From: Gallionellaceae bacterium
GTDB lineage: Bacteria > Pseudomonadota > Gammaproteobacteria > Burkholderiales > Gallionellaceae
Assembly (NCBI GenBank): GCA_030690855.1
Contig: JAUYFR010000249.1
Location: forward strand, 1-5,841
Direction: 5' to 3'
Length of the DNA: 5,841 nucleotides
The notes below the pieces were generated by a model, which saw only the letters and a list, made by a program, of their open reading frames with translations, was not told the DNA's origin and made no database searches. A program made the translations under genes and the position numbers. Each line of letters opens with the position of its first letter. Position 1 is the stretch's first letter. This document shows positions 1 through 5,038 of the stretch, piece after piece.

Positions 1-1106
1 GCATCAACAATAAGCGACGCATCTTCTCTCGCTGAAGTGAGCTTGCCACCAACCGAGTAAAAATATCCCTTACCGTCTGACTTTAATGCCCAATCTCGGC
101 TTACCGCAGAAGGTTTTCCTGCCTCACTTTGCCGCATAGCACGTAAGCCCGCATAACTACCAATCACATCCAATTTTGTTAGTTGCGTATTGAGATAGTG
201 ATTCACCTCTCGCAGTAAATATTGAACATCTGCATCTTCTACGACGACGCATGCCACATCGCCTTGATAATCGGTATCGGTCGTACCCACTAGCGTGAGT
301 CCATACCAAGGAATCATAAAAAAGACACGCCCATCTGATTTGGCGGTAAGTAACAAAGCCTCACCGTTAAGTAGCGAGGGCAAAATAAGATGCACACCTT
401 TGCTCAGACGAATCCAACCTTTGCTTTCCTCTTTTTGCGTCAACCACTGCCCGAAGGTGTGCACTACTGTGCGAGCTTGCACACGGACAGTTTCGCCAGT
501 GAGTCTATCTTTCGCCGTAGTATCTTCGGCAGGAGCTTCAAGTAATTCGCATTGATTTACGCACACAGCACCCGCACTGATTGCACCAGACACGAGCTCC
601 AACACTAAGCGCGCATCGTCGGTTTGCGCATCAAGATAGGTAAAGCCACCTTTCAATCTTTCACCAGCGAGTGCAGGAAATTTTTTCGCAAAGTTTGCTT
701 GTCCCCAATATCGGTGGCCTGTTTCTGCTCCAAAACTTCGTGCCATCAAATCGTAGAGCCATAAACCCGCCTTCAGCTTTAATCTACCGACTCGACTATC
801 TGCATACACCGGCACACCAAAACGTAAAGGCCACACTCGATGCGGCGCAGCCTTGAGCAACATGCCACGCTCTTTTAATGCTTTACGCACCAATTTGAAA
901 TCGTACGTTTCTAAATAACGCAAGCCACCGTGAATCAATTTGCTCGATGCCGAGGAAGTCCCGCAGGCCCAATCATTTTGCTCAACCAGCGCGACTTTGA
1001 GGCCGCGCAACGCGGCATCATAAGCAGTCCAAGCGCCATAGATTCCTCCGCCACAAACCAGCAAGTCAAATTTATTGCCTGCTAAAGCTGAAAAATCGCG
1101 TTTCAT
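1..1106 (-). CDS. glpD: FAD-dependent glycerol-3-phosphate dehydrogenase, C-terminus cut by window edge
   Basis: Oxidises sn-glycerol 3-phosphate to dihydroxyacetone phosphate and passes electrons through FAD to the quinone pool at the inner face of the cytoplasmic membrane. I translated 368 uninterrupted codons. The N-terminal dinucleotide-binding fold has the GxGxxG glycines at G19, G21 and G24 and an acidic strand end at E42. The family signature follows as GTSSASSKLIHGGLRYLE (49-66). Later blocks are RLSKGVH (233-239), IPWYGLTLVGTTDTDY (265-280), SYAGLR (317-322) and GGKLT (353-357). The residues equivalent to the substrate-site Arg, His, Arg, Arg and Lys of E. coli GlpD, by my recollection of that structure, are all present: R63, H239, R322, R337 and K355. 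E. coli GlpD has about 501 residues, so roughly 130 may lie beyond the edge. The usual ATGPW-type block reads TFGQW (217-221). The start is the ATG one residue after an SD-like GAGGGG; its first two bases sit in the stop context of a short upstream reading frame. Family assignment is firm; the symbol is by homology. Confidence 0.93.
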   Translation of the reverse strand, partial: MKRDFSALAGNKFDLLVCGGGIYGAWTAYDAALRGLKVALVEQNDWACGTSSASSKLIHGGLRYLETYDFKLVRKALKERGMLLKAAPHRVWPLRFGVPVYADSRVGRLKLKAGLWLYDLMARSFGAETGHRYWGQANFAKKFPALAGERLKGGFTYLDAQTDDARLVLELVSGAISAGAVCVNQCELLEAPAEDTTAKDRLTGETVRVQARTVVHTFGQWLTQKEESKGWIRLSKGVHLILPSLLNGEALLLTAKSDGRVFFMIPWYGLTLVGTTDTDYQGDVACVVVEDADVQYLLREVNHYLNTQLTKLDVIGSYAGLRAMRQSEAGKPSAVSRDWALKSDGKGYFYSVGGKLTSAREDASLIVD

Positions 1107-1201
1107 TCACCCCTCTTATGCAATGCCTTTTGCGGCACATCGCTAATCAAAATATCAACGCCCAAGCTTGCGCCTTCAGGCGCATCAACGTTTTTCCCCT
1201 T
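1103..1201 (-). pseudogene. Coding-like 32-codon remnant or small ORF overlapping the glpD start
   Basis: One minus-strand frame runs 32 sense codons from after a TAA (1204-1202) to a TGA (1105-1103) that overlaps the glpD ATG as ATGA, the same junction used twice elsewhere in this window. The peptide contains VDAPEGASLGVDILISDVPQ and ends in HKRGE. Of the 32 codons, 25 begin with a purine and 15 with G, a bias typical of real coding DNA. There is no ATG in the frame. A GTG at 1213-1211 with AGGGGG upstream is in frame, but the TAA at its fourth codon blocks it; internal TTG codons could start a 20-residue product. I do not recognise the family. The simplest reading is the 3' tail of a gene that once preceded glpD in an operon; a live small ORF, a sequencing error at the TAA, or chance remain possible. 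Confidence 0.35.
1110..1117 (-). promoter_or_regulatory. Ribosome binding site of glpD
   Basis: On the minus strand AAGAGGGG lies just before the ATG, with three bases (TGA) between the last G and the start codon. The GAGG core sits about five bases from the ATG, which supports this start over any internal one. Confidence 0.6.
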
Positions 1202-1275
1202 TTAAGGGCTCACATAAATACCCCCTGCTTTGCCGAGGGCAACTTAATTTTACGCTGCTCGCTTACTTTTTTATG

Positions 1276-1303
1276 TTTTCATTTCTTCGCCCCATCCTAT
1301 ACT
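1276..1303 (+). promoter_or_regulatory. Candidate upstream sigma-70 promoter for dapD (P1)
   Basis: TTTTCA (1276-1281, 4 of 6 consensus matches) and TATACT (1298-1303, 5 of 6) are separated by 16 bases. Initiation would fall near 1310 and give a leader of about 160 bases that includes the hairpin at 1320-1367 and the short ORF. This is consensus matching only. Confidence 0.35.
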
Positions 1304-1319
1304 TCAGTTAAGAAATACG

Positions 1320-1367
1320 TTTTAACGGGGCAAGGTCATGCAAGTTATTACCGAAGCTCCGTTGAAA
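1320..1367 (+). other. Twelve-base-pair hairpin in the dapD upstream region
   Basis: TTTTAACGGGGC (1320-1331) pairs along its whole length with GCTCCGTTGAAA (1356-1367), allowing two G-U pairs in RNA, around a 24-base loop; GGT (1334-1336) and ACC (1350-1352) could pair inside the loop. No T-run follows on either strand, so it is not a standard intrinsic terminator. The 5' arm covers the GGGG that would serve as Shine-Dalgarno for the ORF at 1338, and the 3' arm lies within that ORF. It could be a leader structure or a binding site. Confidence 0.4.
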
Positions 1368-1373
1368 AAATAG
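1338..1373 (+). CDS. Possible 11-residue leader peptide upstream of dapD
   Basis: ATG through TAG encodes MQVITEAPLKK. GGGG at 1327-1330 lies seven bases before the ATG and AAGG is closer. The last two sense codons are both AAA (lysine), which is suggestive because dapD belongs to the lysine/DAP pathway, but two lysine codons are too few to prove attenuation. It would be transcribed only from the candidate upstream promoter, since the proximal TATAAT lies after it. An ORF this short is easily found by chance. Confidence 0.2.
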   Translation: MQVITEAPLKK

Positions 1374-1385
1374 CGTGCATGTCGA

Positions 1386-1415
1386 TTTATATTAAAAACA
1401 AGCCAAGGCTATAAT
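1386..1415 (+). promoter_or_regulatory. dapD: Candidate proximal sigma-70 promoter of dapD (P2)
   Basis: A perfect TATAAT (1410-1415) is followed by a GC-rich GCGC and preceded, 18 bases upstream, by TTTATA (1386-1391), which matches 4 of 6 positions of the -35 consensus. Transcription would start near 1421-1423 and give a leader of about 50 bases. This is the best promoter match in the window. A GC-rich discriminator is often associated with growth-rate or ppGpp control, which I only infer. Confidence 0.55.
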
Positions 1416-1462
1416 GCGCACAACTTTGCAACTCACCTTTATATCTATTTTTAATTAACCCT

Positions 1463-1469
1463 CAGGAAA
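1463..1469 (+). promoter_or_regulatory. dapD: Ribosome binding site of dapD
   Basis: CAGGAAA lies with its AGGA core six bases before the ATG at 1474, and fixes the start that gives the family's usual N-terminus. Confidence 0.7.
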
Positions 1470-1473
1470 CGCT

Positions 1474-2295
1474 ATGCCACTCTTGCAAAAAACCATCGAA
1501 GACGCTTTTGAACGCCGCGCAGAAATTACGCCACGAAATGTAGATGCTCAGCTCAAAGAAGCAATTAACACTGTGATCGAATACCTAGACCAAGGCAAAT
1601 TGCGCGTGGCAGAAAAGATTGACGGCCAATGGGTAACGCATCAGTGGATTAAGAAAGCGGTGTTACTTTCTTTCCGCATCGAAGACAATGCTTTTATCAA
1701 GGGTGGCTTCACCAATTATTTCGATAAAGTGCCTTCCAAATTTGCCGACTACAACTCTAAGGATTTCCGCGAAGGCGGCTTCCGCGTGGTGCCTCCTGCG
1801 GCTGCTCGTCGTGGGGTTTATATTGCCAAGAACGTGGTACTGATGCCCTCTTACTGCAATATTGGTTCTTACGTAGATGAAGGCACGATGGTCGACACAT
1901 GGGCAACGGTGGGCTCTTGTGCACAAATCGGTAAAAACGTTCACCTCTCTGGTGGCGTAGGCATCGGCGGTGTGTTGGAGCCCGTGCAAGCCAACCCAAC
2001 CATTATTGAAGACAACTGTTTTATCGGCGCACGCTCAGAGGTGGTAGAAGGAGTAATCGTTGAAGAAGGATCGGTGATTTCAATGGGCGTATTTATCGGT
2101 CAAAGCACTAAGATTTATGACCGCGAAACAGGCGAGATCCATTTTGGCCGCGTACCCGCAGGTTCAGTGGTCGTCAGCGGCAGCATGCCTTCCAAAGATG
2201 GCAAGTACAATTTGTATTGCGCCGTGATTGTGAAAAAAGTAGATGCCAAAACTTTAGGCAAAACGGGCATTAACGAATTACTACGCGGTATTTAA
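1474..2295 (+). CDS. dapD: 2,3,4,5-tetrahydropyridine-2,6-dicarboxylate N-succinyltransferase
   Basis: Cytoplasmic enzyme that transfers succinyl from succinyl-CoA to tetrahydrodipicolinate, giving N-succinyl-2-amino-6-ketopimelate, in the succinylase branch of DAP and lysine synthesis. The 273 residues match the family (E. coli DapD has 274). Residues 1-105 form the helical N-terminal domain with the typical FRVVPPAAARRG join at 103-114. Residues about 115-235 are the left-handed beta-helix of imperfect hexapeptide repeats, with GTMVDTWATVGSCAQIGKNV (137-156) and the GGVGIGGVLEP loop (160-170). D141 and E189 stand where the catalytic residues of the mycobacterial enzyme have been described. 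The C-terminus (236-273) is the usual strand-and-helix cap that helps bind CoA; the enzyme is a trimer. It has its own promoter and a good ribosome binding site. A 94-base gap with an inverted repeat separates it from pilU, so it may be transcribed alone or read through into the next genes. No oddities seen. Confidence 0.98.
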   Translation: MPLLQKTIEDAFERRAEITPRNVDAQLKEAINTVIEYLDQGKLRVAEKIDGQWVTHQWIKKAVLLSFRIEDNAFIKGGFTNYFDKVPSKFADYNSKDFREGGFRVVPPAAARRGVYIAKNVVLMPSYCNIGSYVDEGTMVDTWATVGSCAQIGKNVHLSGGVGIGGVLEPVQANPTIIEDNCFIGARSEVVEGVIVEEGSVISMGVFIGQSTKIYDRETGEIHFGRVPAGSVVVSGSMPSKDGKYNLYCAVIVKKVDAKTLGKTGINELLRGI

Positions 2296-2303
2296 AAATC
2301 AGC

Positions 2304-2370
2304 CTTTAGTCGCTAGACGTTAGTTATTAGTGAAAAACCGCGAAGCGACAACCCTAACTATCGACTAAAG
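2304..2370. repeat. Inverted repeat of degenerate heptamers in the dapD-pilU gap
   Basis: CTTTAGTCG (2304-2312) is exactly complementary to CGACTAAAG (2362-2370). The pairing continues, after one mismatch and a small bulge, through TAG/CTA and TTAG/CTAA (2320-2323 with 2354-2357). The left arm reads as four heptamers, CTTTAGT, CGCTAGA, CGTTAGT and TATTAGT (2304-2331); the right arm on the other strand reads CTTTAGT and CGATAGT. A small CGC-GAA-GCG hairpin (2339-2347) lies at the centre. No T-run follows, so it is not a classical terminator. It could be a dispersed intergenic repeat, an mRNA-stabilising structure for dapD, or a protein-binding site. Confidence 0.6.
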
Positions 2371-2378
2371 ACTGCTTT

Positions 2379-2383
2379 AAGGA
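2379..2383 (+). promoter_or_regulatory. pilU: Ribosome binding site of pilU
   Basis: AAGGA lies six bases before the ATG at 2390, just outside the inverted repeat. It supports this start. Confidence 0.7.
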
Positions 2384-2389
2384 AAAACG

Positions 2390-3553
2390 ATGATCGTCAC
2401 ACCACTACTGCAACTTGCTGCCGATAAAAAAGCCTCTGACCTTTTCTTTTCGAGCGGAGCGCCAATCAATATAAAAATTGATGGTGTCGCGATGCCGGTT
2501 AATGCGCAAATTCTCGATGCAGACGCGATTAAGCGTATCGCTTACGAGATGATGACGGAGCATCAAATCGCCGAGTTTGAGTTGAACATGGAAATGAACT
2601 TTTCTTTCCGCGTACCTGAAATTGGTAATTTCCGCGTCAACATCTTCCGTCAGCGTGGCGACATCGCCATCGTGATTCGCTATGTGCGCGGCCAAATTCT
2701 AGGTGTTAACGATCTCAATTTGCCGCCCGTTTTGGCAGACTTAATTATGGAAAAACGCGGGTTAGTGTTAGTGGTTGGCGCTACCAGTTCAGGAAAATCG
2801 TCCACTTTGGCGGCCATGATCGAGCATCGGAACATCACACGTAGCGGTCACATCCTGACAATTGAAGATCCGATCGAATATATTTTTAAGCACAATAAGT
2901 CGATCGTCAACCAACGCGAAGTCGGCACAGATACGCTTGATTACGGCAGTGCGCTGATTAGTGCAATGCGCGAAGCACCGGATGTTTTGATGATTGGCGA
3001 GATTCGCGATCGCGACACTTTAAAGCATGCGCTGATTTTTGCGCAGACCGGCCACCTCTGCCTTTCCACCTTGCACGCCAATAACAGTTATCACGCGCTC
3101 AATCGCATTGTGAATTTCTTCCCTTACGATGCTCGTCAAAGTGTACTGTCCGATTTGTCTATGTGCTTGCGCGCCGTTATTTCTCAACGTCTGATTCGTA
3201 ACACTGAAGGCAAGTTAGTTCCCGCCGTTGAGGTATTACTCAACTCTTCACTCATTGCAGAACTCATAAAAACAGACCAAATCGACCGTATTCGTGAAGC
3301 AATGGAGCAAAGCGTAACGCCTGGAAGCCAAACTTTTGAACAAGCGCTGTATAAATTATTTAAAGCTGGAAAAATCACCAAAGAAGAAGCGCTGCGCAAT
3401 GCCGATTCGGCGAGCAACCTTTCTTCATTAATTGATTACTCACAAACCACCAAAATGAAGGCTTTTGAAACCACTCCCGTAACGGCAAAACCTAGCGAAA
3501 CGCCTTCGGCGCCAGTTAATAAGTTTGATTCGATCAAGCTCAATCTTGAGTAA
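2390..3553 (+). CDS. pilU: Type IV pilus retraction ATPase, PilU type
   Basis: Hexameric secretion-type ATPase at the cytoplasmic base of type IV pili; PilU works with the main motor PilT to depolymerise pilin during twitching. The 387 residues hold an N-terminal PAS-like domain (1-100, with ASDLFFSSGAP at 15-25) and a RecA-like core. Walker A is GATSSGKSS (130-138), the Asp box is ILTIEDPIEY (155-164), Walker B is VLMIGEIRD (199-207) with E204, and the His box is TGHLCLSTLHANN (220-232) with H222 and H229. KSIVNQREVGTD (170-181) and the GHLCLSTLHANN wording are closer to PilU than to PilT. The AIRNLIRE motif of PilT is not present; IREAMEQ (301-307) is the nearest match, which also favours PilU. 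A Thr/Pro/Ser-rich tail (about 355-380) follows the core. No pilT or other pilus gene is in the window. The arsC-like gene starts one base after the stop, so the two are probably cotranscribed. Confidence 0.92.
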   Translation: MIVTPLLQLAADKKASDLFFSSGAPINIKIDGVAMPVNAQILDADAIKRIAYEMMTEHQIAEFELNMEMNFSFRVPEIGNFRVNIFRQRGDIAIVIRYVRGQILGVNDLNLPPVLADLIMEKRGLVLVVGATSSGKSSTLAAMIEHRNITRSGHILTIEDPIEYIFKHNKSIVNQREVGTDTLDYGSALISAMREAPDVLMIGEIRDRDTLKHALIFAQTGHLCLSTLHANNSYHALNRIVNFFPYDARQSVLSDLSMCLRAVISQRLIRNTEGKLVPAVEVLLNSSLIAELIKTDQIDRIREAMEQSVTPGSQTFEQALYKLFKAGKITKEEALRNADSASNLSSLIDYSQTTKMKAFETTPVTAKPSETPSAPVNKFDSIKLNLE

Positions 3554-3554
3554 G

Positions 3555-3905
3555 ATGTTGAAACTATACGGCATTCCCAATTGCGACACTGTCAAGAAGG
3601 CCCGTCAATGGCTGAGTGAACAGGGCCATACCTATGTGTTTCACGATTTCAAGAAACACGGCGTTAGCGAAGAAATGTTGGCGGATTGGTTGAAACAAAT
3701 TGGCTGGCAAAAGCTGCTCAAGAAAACCGGCCCAACCTGGGGACAACTTCCCGATGCCGTTAAATTGTCGATTACCGACAACGCTTCTGCCTCGAAACTC
3801 ATGCTGGAAAAACCCAACGTTATCAAGCGCCCCGTGCTTGAACACAATGGCAAAGTGCTGGCAACCGGCTTTAAACCCAATGAATACGAAACCCTAAAAC
3901 TATGA
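3555..3905 (+). CDS. ArsC/Spx-family thioredoxin-fold protein, YffB type
   Basis: Small cytoplasmic protein of 116 residues related to arsenate reductase ArsC and to Spx. It matches the E. coli YffB type (about 118 residues) along its length: LYGIPNCDTVKKARQWL (4-20), FHDFKKHGV (29-37), GWQKLLKKTGPTW (50-62), the KRP of IKRPVL (90-95) and GF (105-106). C10 is the only cysteine, so the Spx CxxC redox switch is absent. The ArsC arginines are only partly kept (R92). True arsenate reductase activity is therefore doubtful; YffB has been suggested to be a glutathione-dependent thiol reductase, but its role is unsettled. I start at 3555 because the family begins with M-x-x-LYGI and this ATG falls one base after the pilU stop; an ATG 30 bases upstream would add a tail inside pilU. 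There is only a weak GAG before the start, so coupling to pilU translation is likely. It overlaps dapE by four bases, as yffB neighbours dapE in E. coli. Confidence 0.9.
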   Translation: MLKLYGIPNCDTVKKARQWLSEQGHTYVFHDFKKHGVSEEMLADWLKQIGWQKLLKKTGPTWGQLPDAVKLSITDNASASKLMLEKPNVIKRPVLEHNGKVLATGFKPNEYETLKL

Positions 3906-5038
3906 GCCCAACTTTAGAACTCGCAAAACAACTGATCGCGCGCAAATCGCTCACTCCCTTAGACGAAGGTTGTCTAGACTTGATTGCCGAACGCCTTAGC
4001 CCTCTCGCCTTCAAACTAGAAAAAATGCGCCACGGCGAAGTCGATAATCTGTATGCCAAGCGTGGCACTTCTGGGCCGATTGTTTGCTTTGCAGGCCACA
4101 CCGACGTAGTGCCGACTGGCCCCGTTGCAAAATGGGATAGTGATCCATTCACCCCCACTGTGCGCGACGGCATGCTGTACGGACGCGGCGCGGCAGATAT
4201 GAAAGGCTCGATTGCCGCCTTTATTTCGGCCACTGAAAAATTCGTCGCTGAGTATCCTCAGCACCAAGGCTCTATCGCCCTGCTGCTCACATCAGACGAG
4301 GAAGGCGTGGCCGTGGATGGCACGGTGCGTGTGGTAGAGGCTCTGCAAGCGCGCAATGAAAAATTGGATTACTGCATCGTGGGCGAACCGACTGCCGTCA
4401 GTAAAATTGGTGACACCATTAAAAATGGTCGGCGCGGCTCACTCTCTGGCGTGCTTATCGTTAAAGGTGTGCAAGGTCATATCGCCTACCCGCATCTGGT
4501 AAAGAATCCAATCCATCTTGCCTCGCCCGCCATCGCTGAACTTGCCGCAACCGTTTGGGATAACGGCAATGAATATTTCCCACCGACCTCTTGGCAAATT
4601 TCGAATATTCACGGCGGTACCGGCGCAACTAACGTAGTGCCGGGCACAGTAGAAATATTATTTAATTTCCGCCACTCCACTGCAAGCACCACCGATGAAT
4701 TGAAAACGAAAGTACACGCCATTCTCGACAAGCACGGCTTGAGCTATGACTTGAAGTGGGAAATGTCCGGTAAACCTTACCTCACGGCACGTGGCGATTT
4801 GGTTGATGCCGTTGCCGCGGCCATTAAACAAGTCGTGGGCATTGCGACTGATCTCTCCACCAGCGGGGGTACTTCAGATGGCCGCTTCATCGCCGATATT
4901 TGCCCTCAAGTTTTGGAGTTAGGTCCTGTCAACGCCACCATCCATAAATTGAATGAATGCGTGGGCGTGGATGAACTAGAGGCGCTCTCCGAAATTTATC
5001 GACTTACCTTAATCAAACTTTTGGTAAAAAATTCATGA
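3902..5038 (+). CDS. dapE: Succinyl-diaminopimelate desuccinylase
   Basis: Di-zinc M20-family hydrolase that splits N-succinyl-LL-DAP into succinate and LL-DAP in the cytoplasm. The 378 residues are close to E. coli DapE (375). Metal and catalytic residues sit one position before those of the Haemophilus enzyme: H66 in AGHTDVVP (64-71), bridging D99 in GRGAADMKG (94-102), catalytic base E133 and ligand E134 in SDEE (131-134), E162 in GEPT (161-164) and H348 in NATIH (344-348). The lid/dimerisation domain spans about 178-292, with GHIAYPH (192-198) and GGTGATNVVPG (238-248). GGTSDGRFI (322-330) is the usual substrate loop. The ATG overlaps the stop of the arsC-like gene as ATGA, and no Shine-Dalgarno sequence precedes it, which points to translational coupling. 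The gene ends in the same kind of overlap with prmB. All catalytic residues are present and nothing looks disrupted. Confidence 0.98.
   Translation: MSPTLELAKQLIARKSLTPLDEGCLDLIAERLSPLAFKLEKMRHGEVDNLYAKRGTSGPIVCFAGHTDVVPTGPVAKWDSDPFTPTVRDGMLYGRGAADMKGSIAAFISATEKFVAEYPQHQGSIALLLTSDEEGVAVDGTVRVVEALQARNEKLDYCIVGEPTAVSKIGDTIKNGRRGSLSGVLIVKGVQGHIAYPHLVKNPIHLASPAIAELAATVWDNGNEYFPPTSWQISNIHGGTGATNVVPGTVEILFNFRHSTASTTDELKTKVHAILDKHGLSYDLKWEMSGKPYLTARGDLVDAVAAAIKQVVGIATDLSTSGGTSDGRFIADICPQVLELGPVNATIHKLNECVGVDELEALSEIYRLTLIKLLVKNS

Larger units (their letters stand above)
1202..1473. other. Intergenic region between divergent glpD and dapD
   Basis: No recognisable gene lies here. Reading rightward it holds a candidate promoter (1276-1303), a 12-bp hairpin (1320-1367) that overlaps a possible 11-codon ORF (1338-1373), and a second, better promoter (1386-1415) before dapD. 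I could not find a convincing minus-strand promoter for glpD; the best pair, TTGCCC with TATTTA near 1243-1215, matches the consensus poorly. The long plus-strand frame from 1118 to 1414 has no Shine-Dalgarno sequence and no coding character. Confidence 0.6.

Noticed and set aside
1154..1190. Direct repeat ATCAACG spaced 30 bases apart
   Set aside because: Both copies fall on Val-Asp codons of the minus-strand coding-like frame; seven bases is too short to mean more.
1169..1195. TGCGCC-TTCA-GGCGCA hairpin followed by GTTTTT as an intrinsic terminator on the plus strand
   Set aside because: No plus-strand gene lies upstream for it to terminate, and the pairing is explained by codons of the coding-like minus-strand frame (Asp-Ala-Pro-Glu-Gly-Ala).
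1197..1208. CCCTT-TT-AAGGG palindrome as an operator
   Set aside because: Short, with a two-base centre, and no link to a known regulator; could be chance.
1118..1414. 98-codon plus-strand open frame in the glpD-dapD gap
   Set aside because: No Shine-Dalgarno sequence, no recognisable domain and no coding-like composition; it runs against the better minus-strand frame at 1103-1201 and ends inside the TATAAT of the dapD promoter.
1304..1473. Lysine riboswitch in the dapD leader
   Set aside because: I do not see the conserved AGAGGUGC-type core or the multi-helix junction, and the leader from the better promoter is only about 50 bases.
3525..3905. Earlier ATG for the arsC-like gene
   Set aside because: It would add ten residues (MIRSSSILSK) foreign to the family and overlap pilU; the family start matches 3555.
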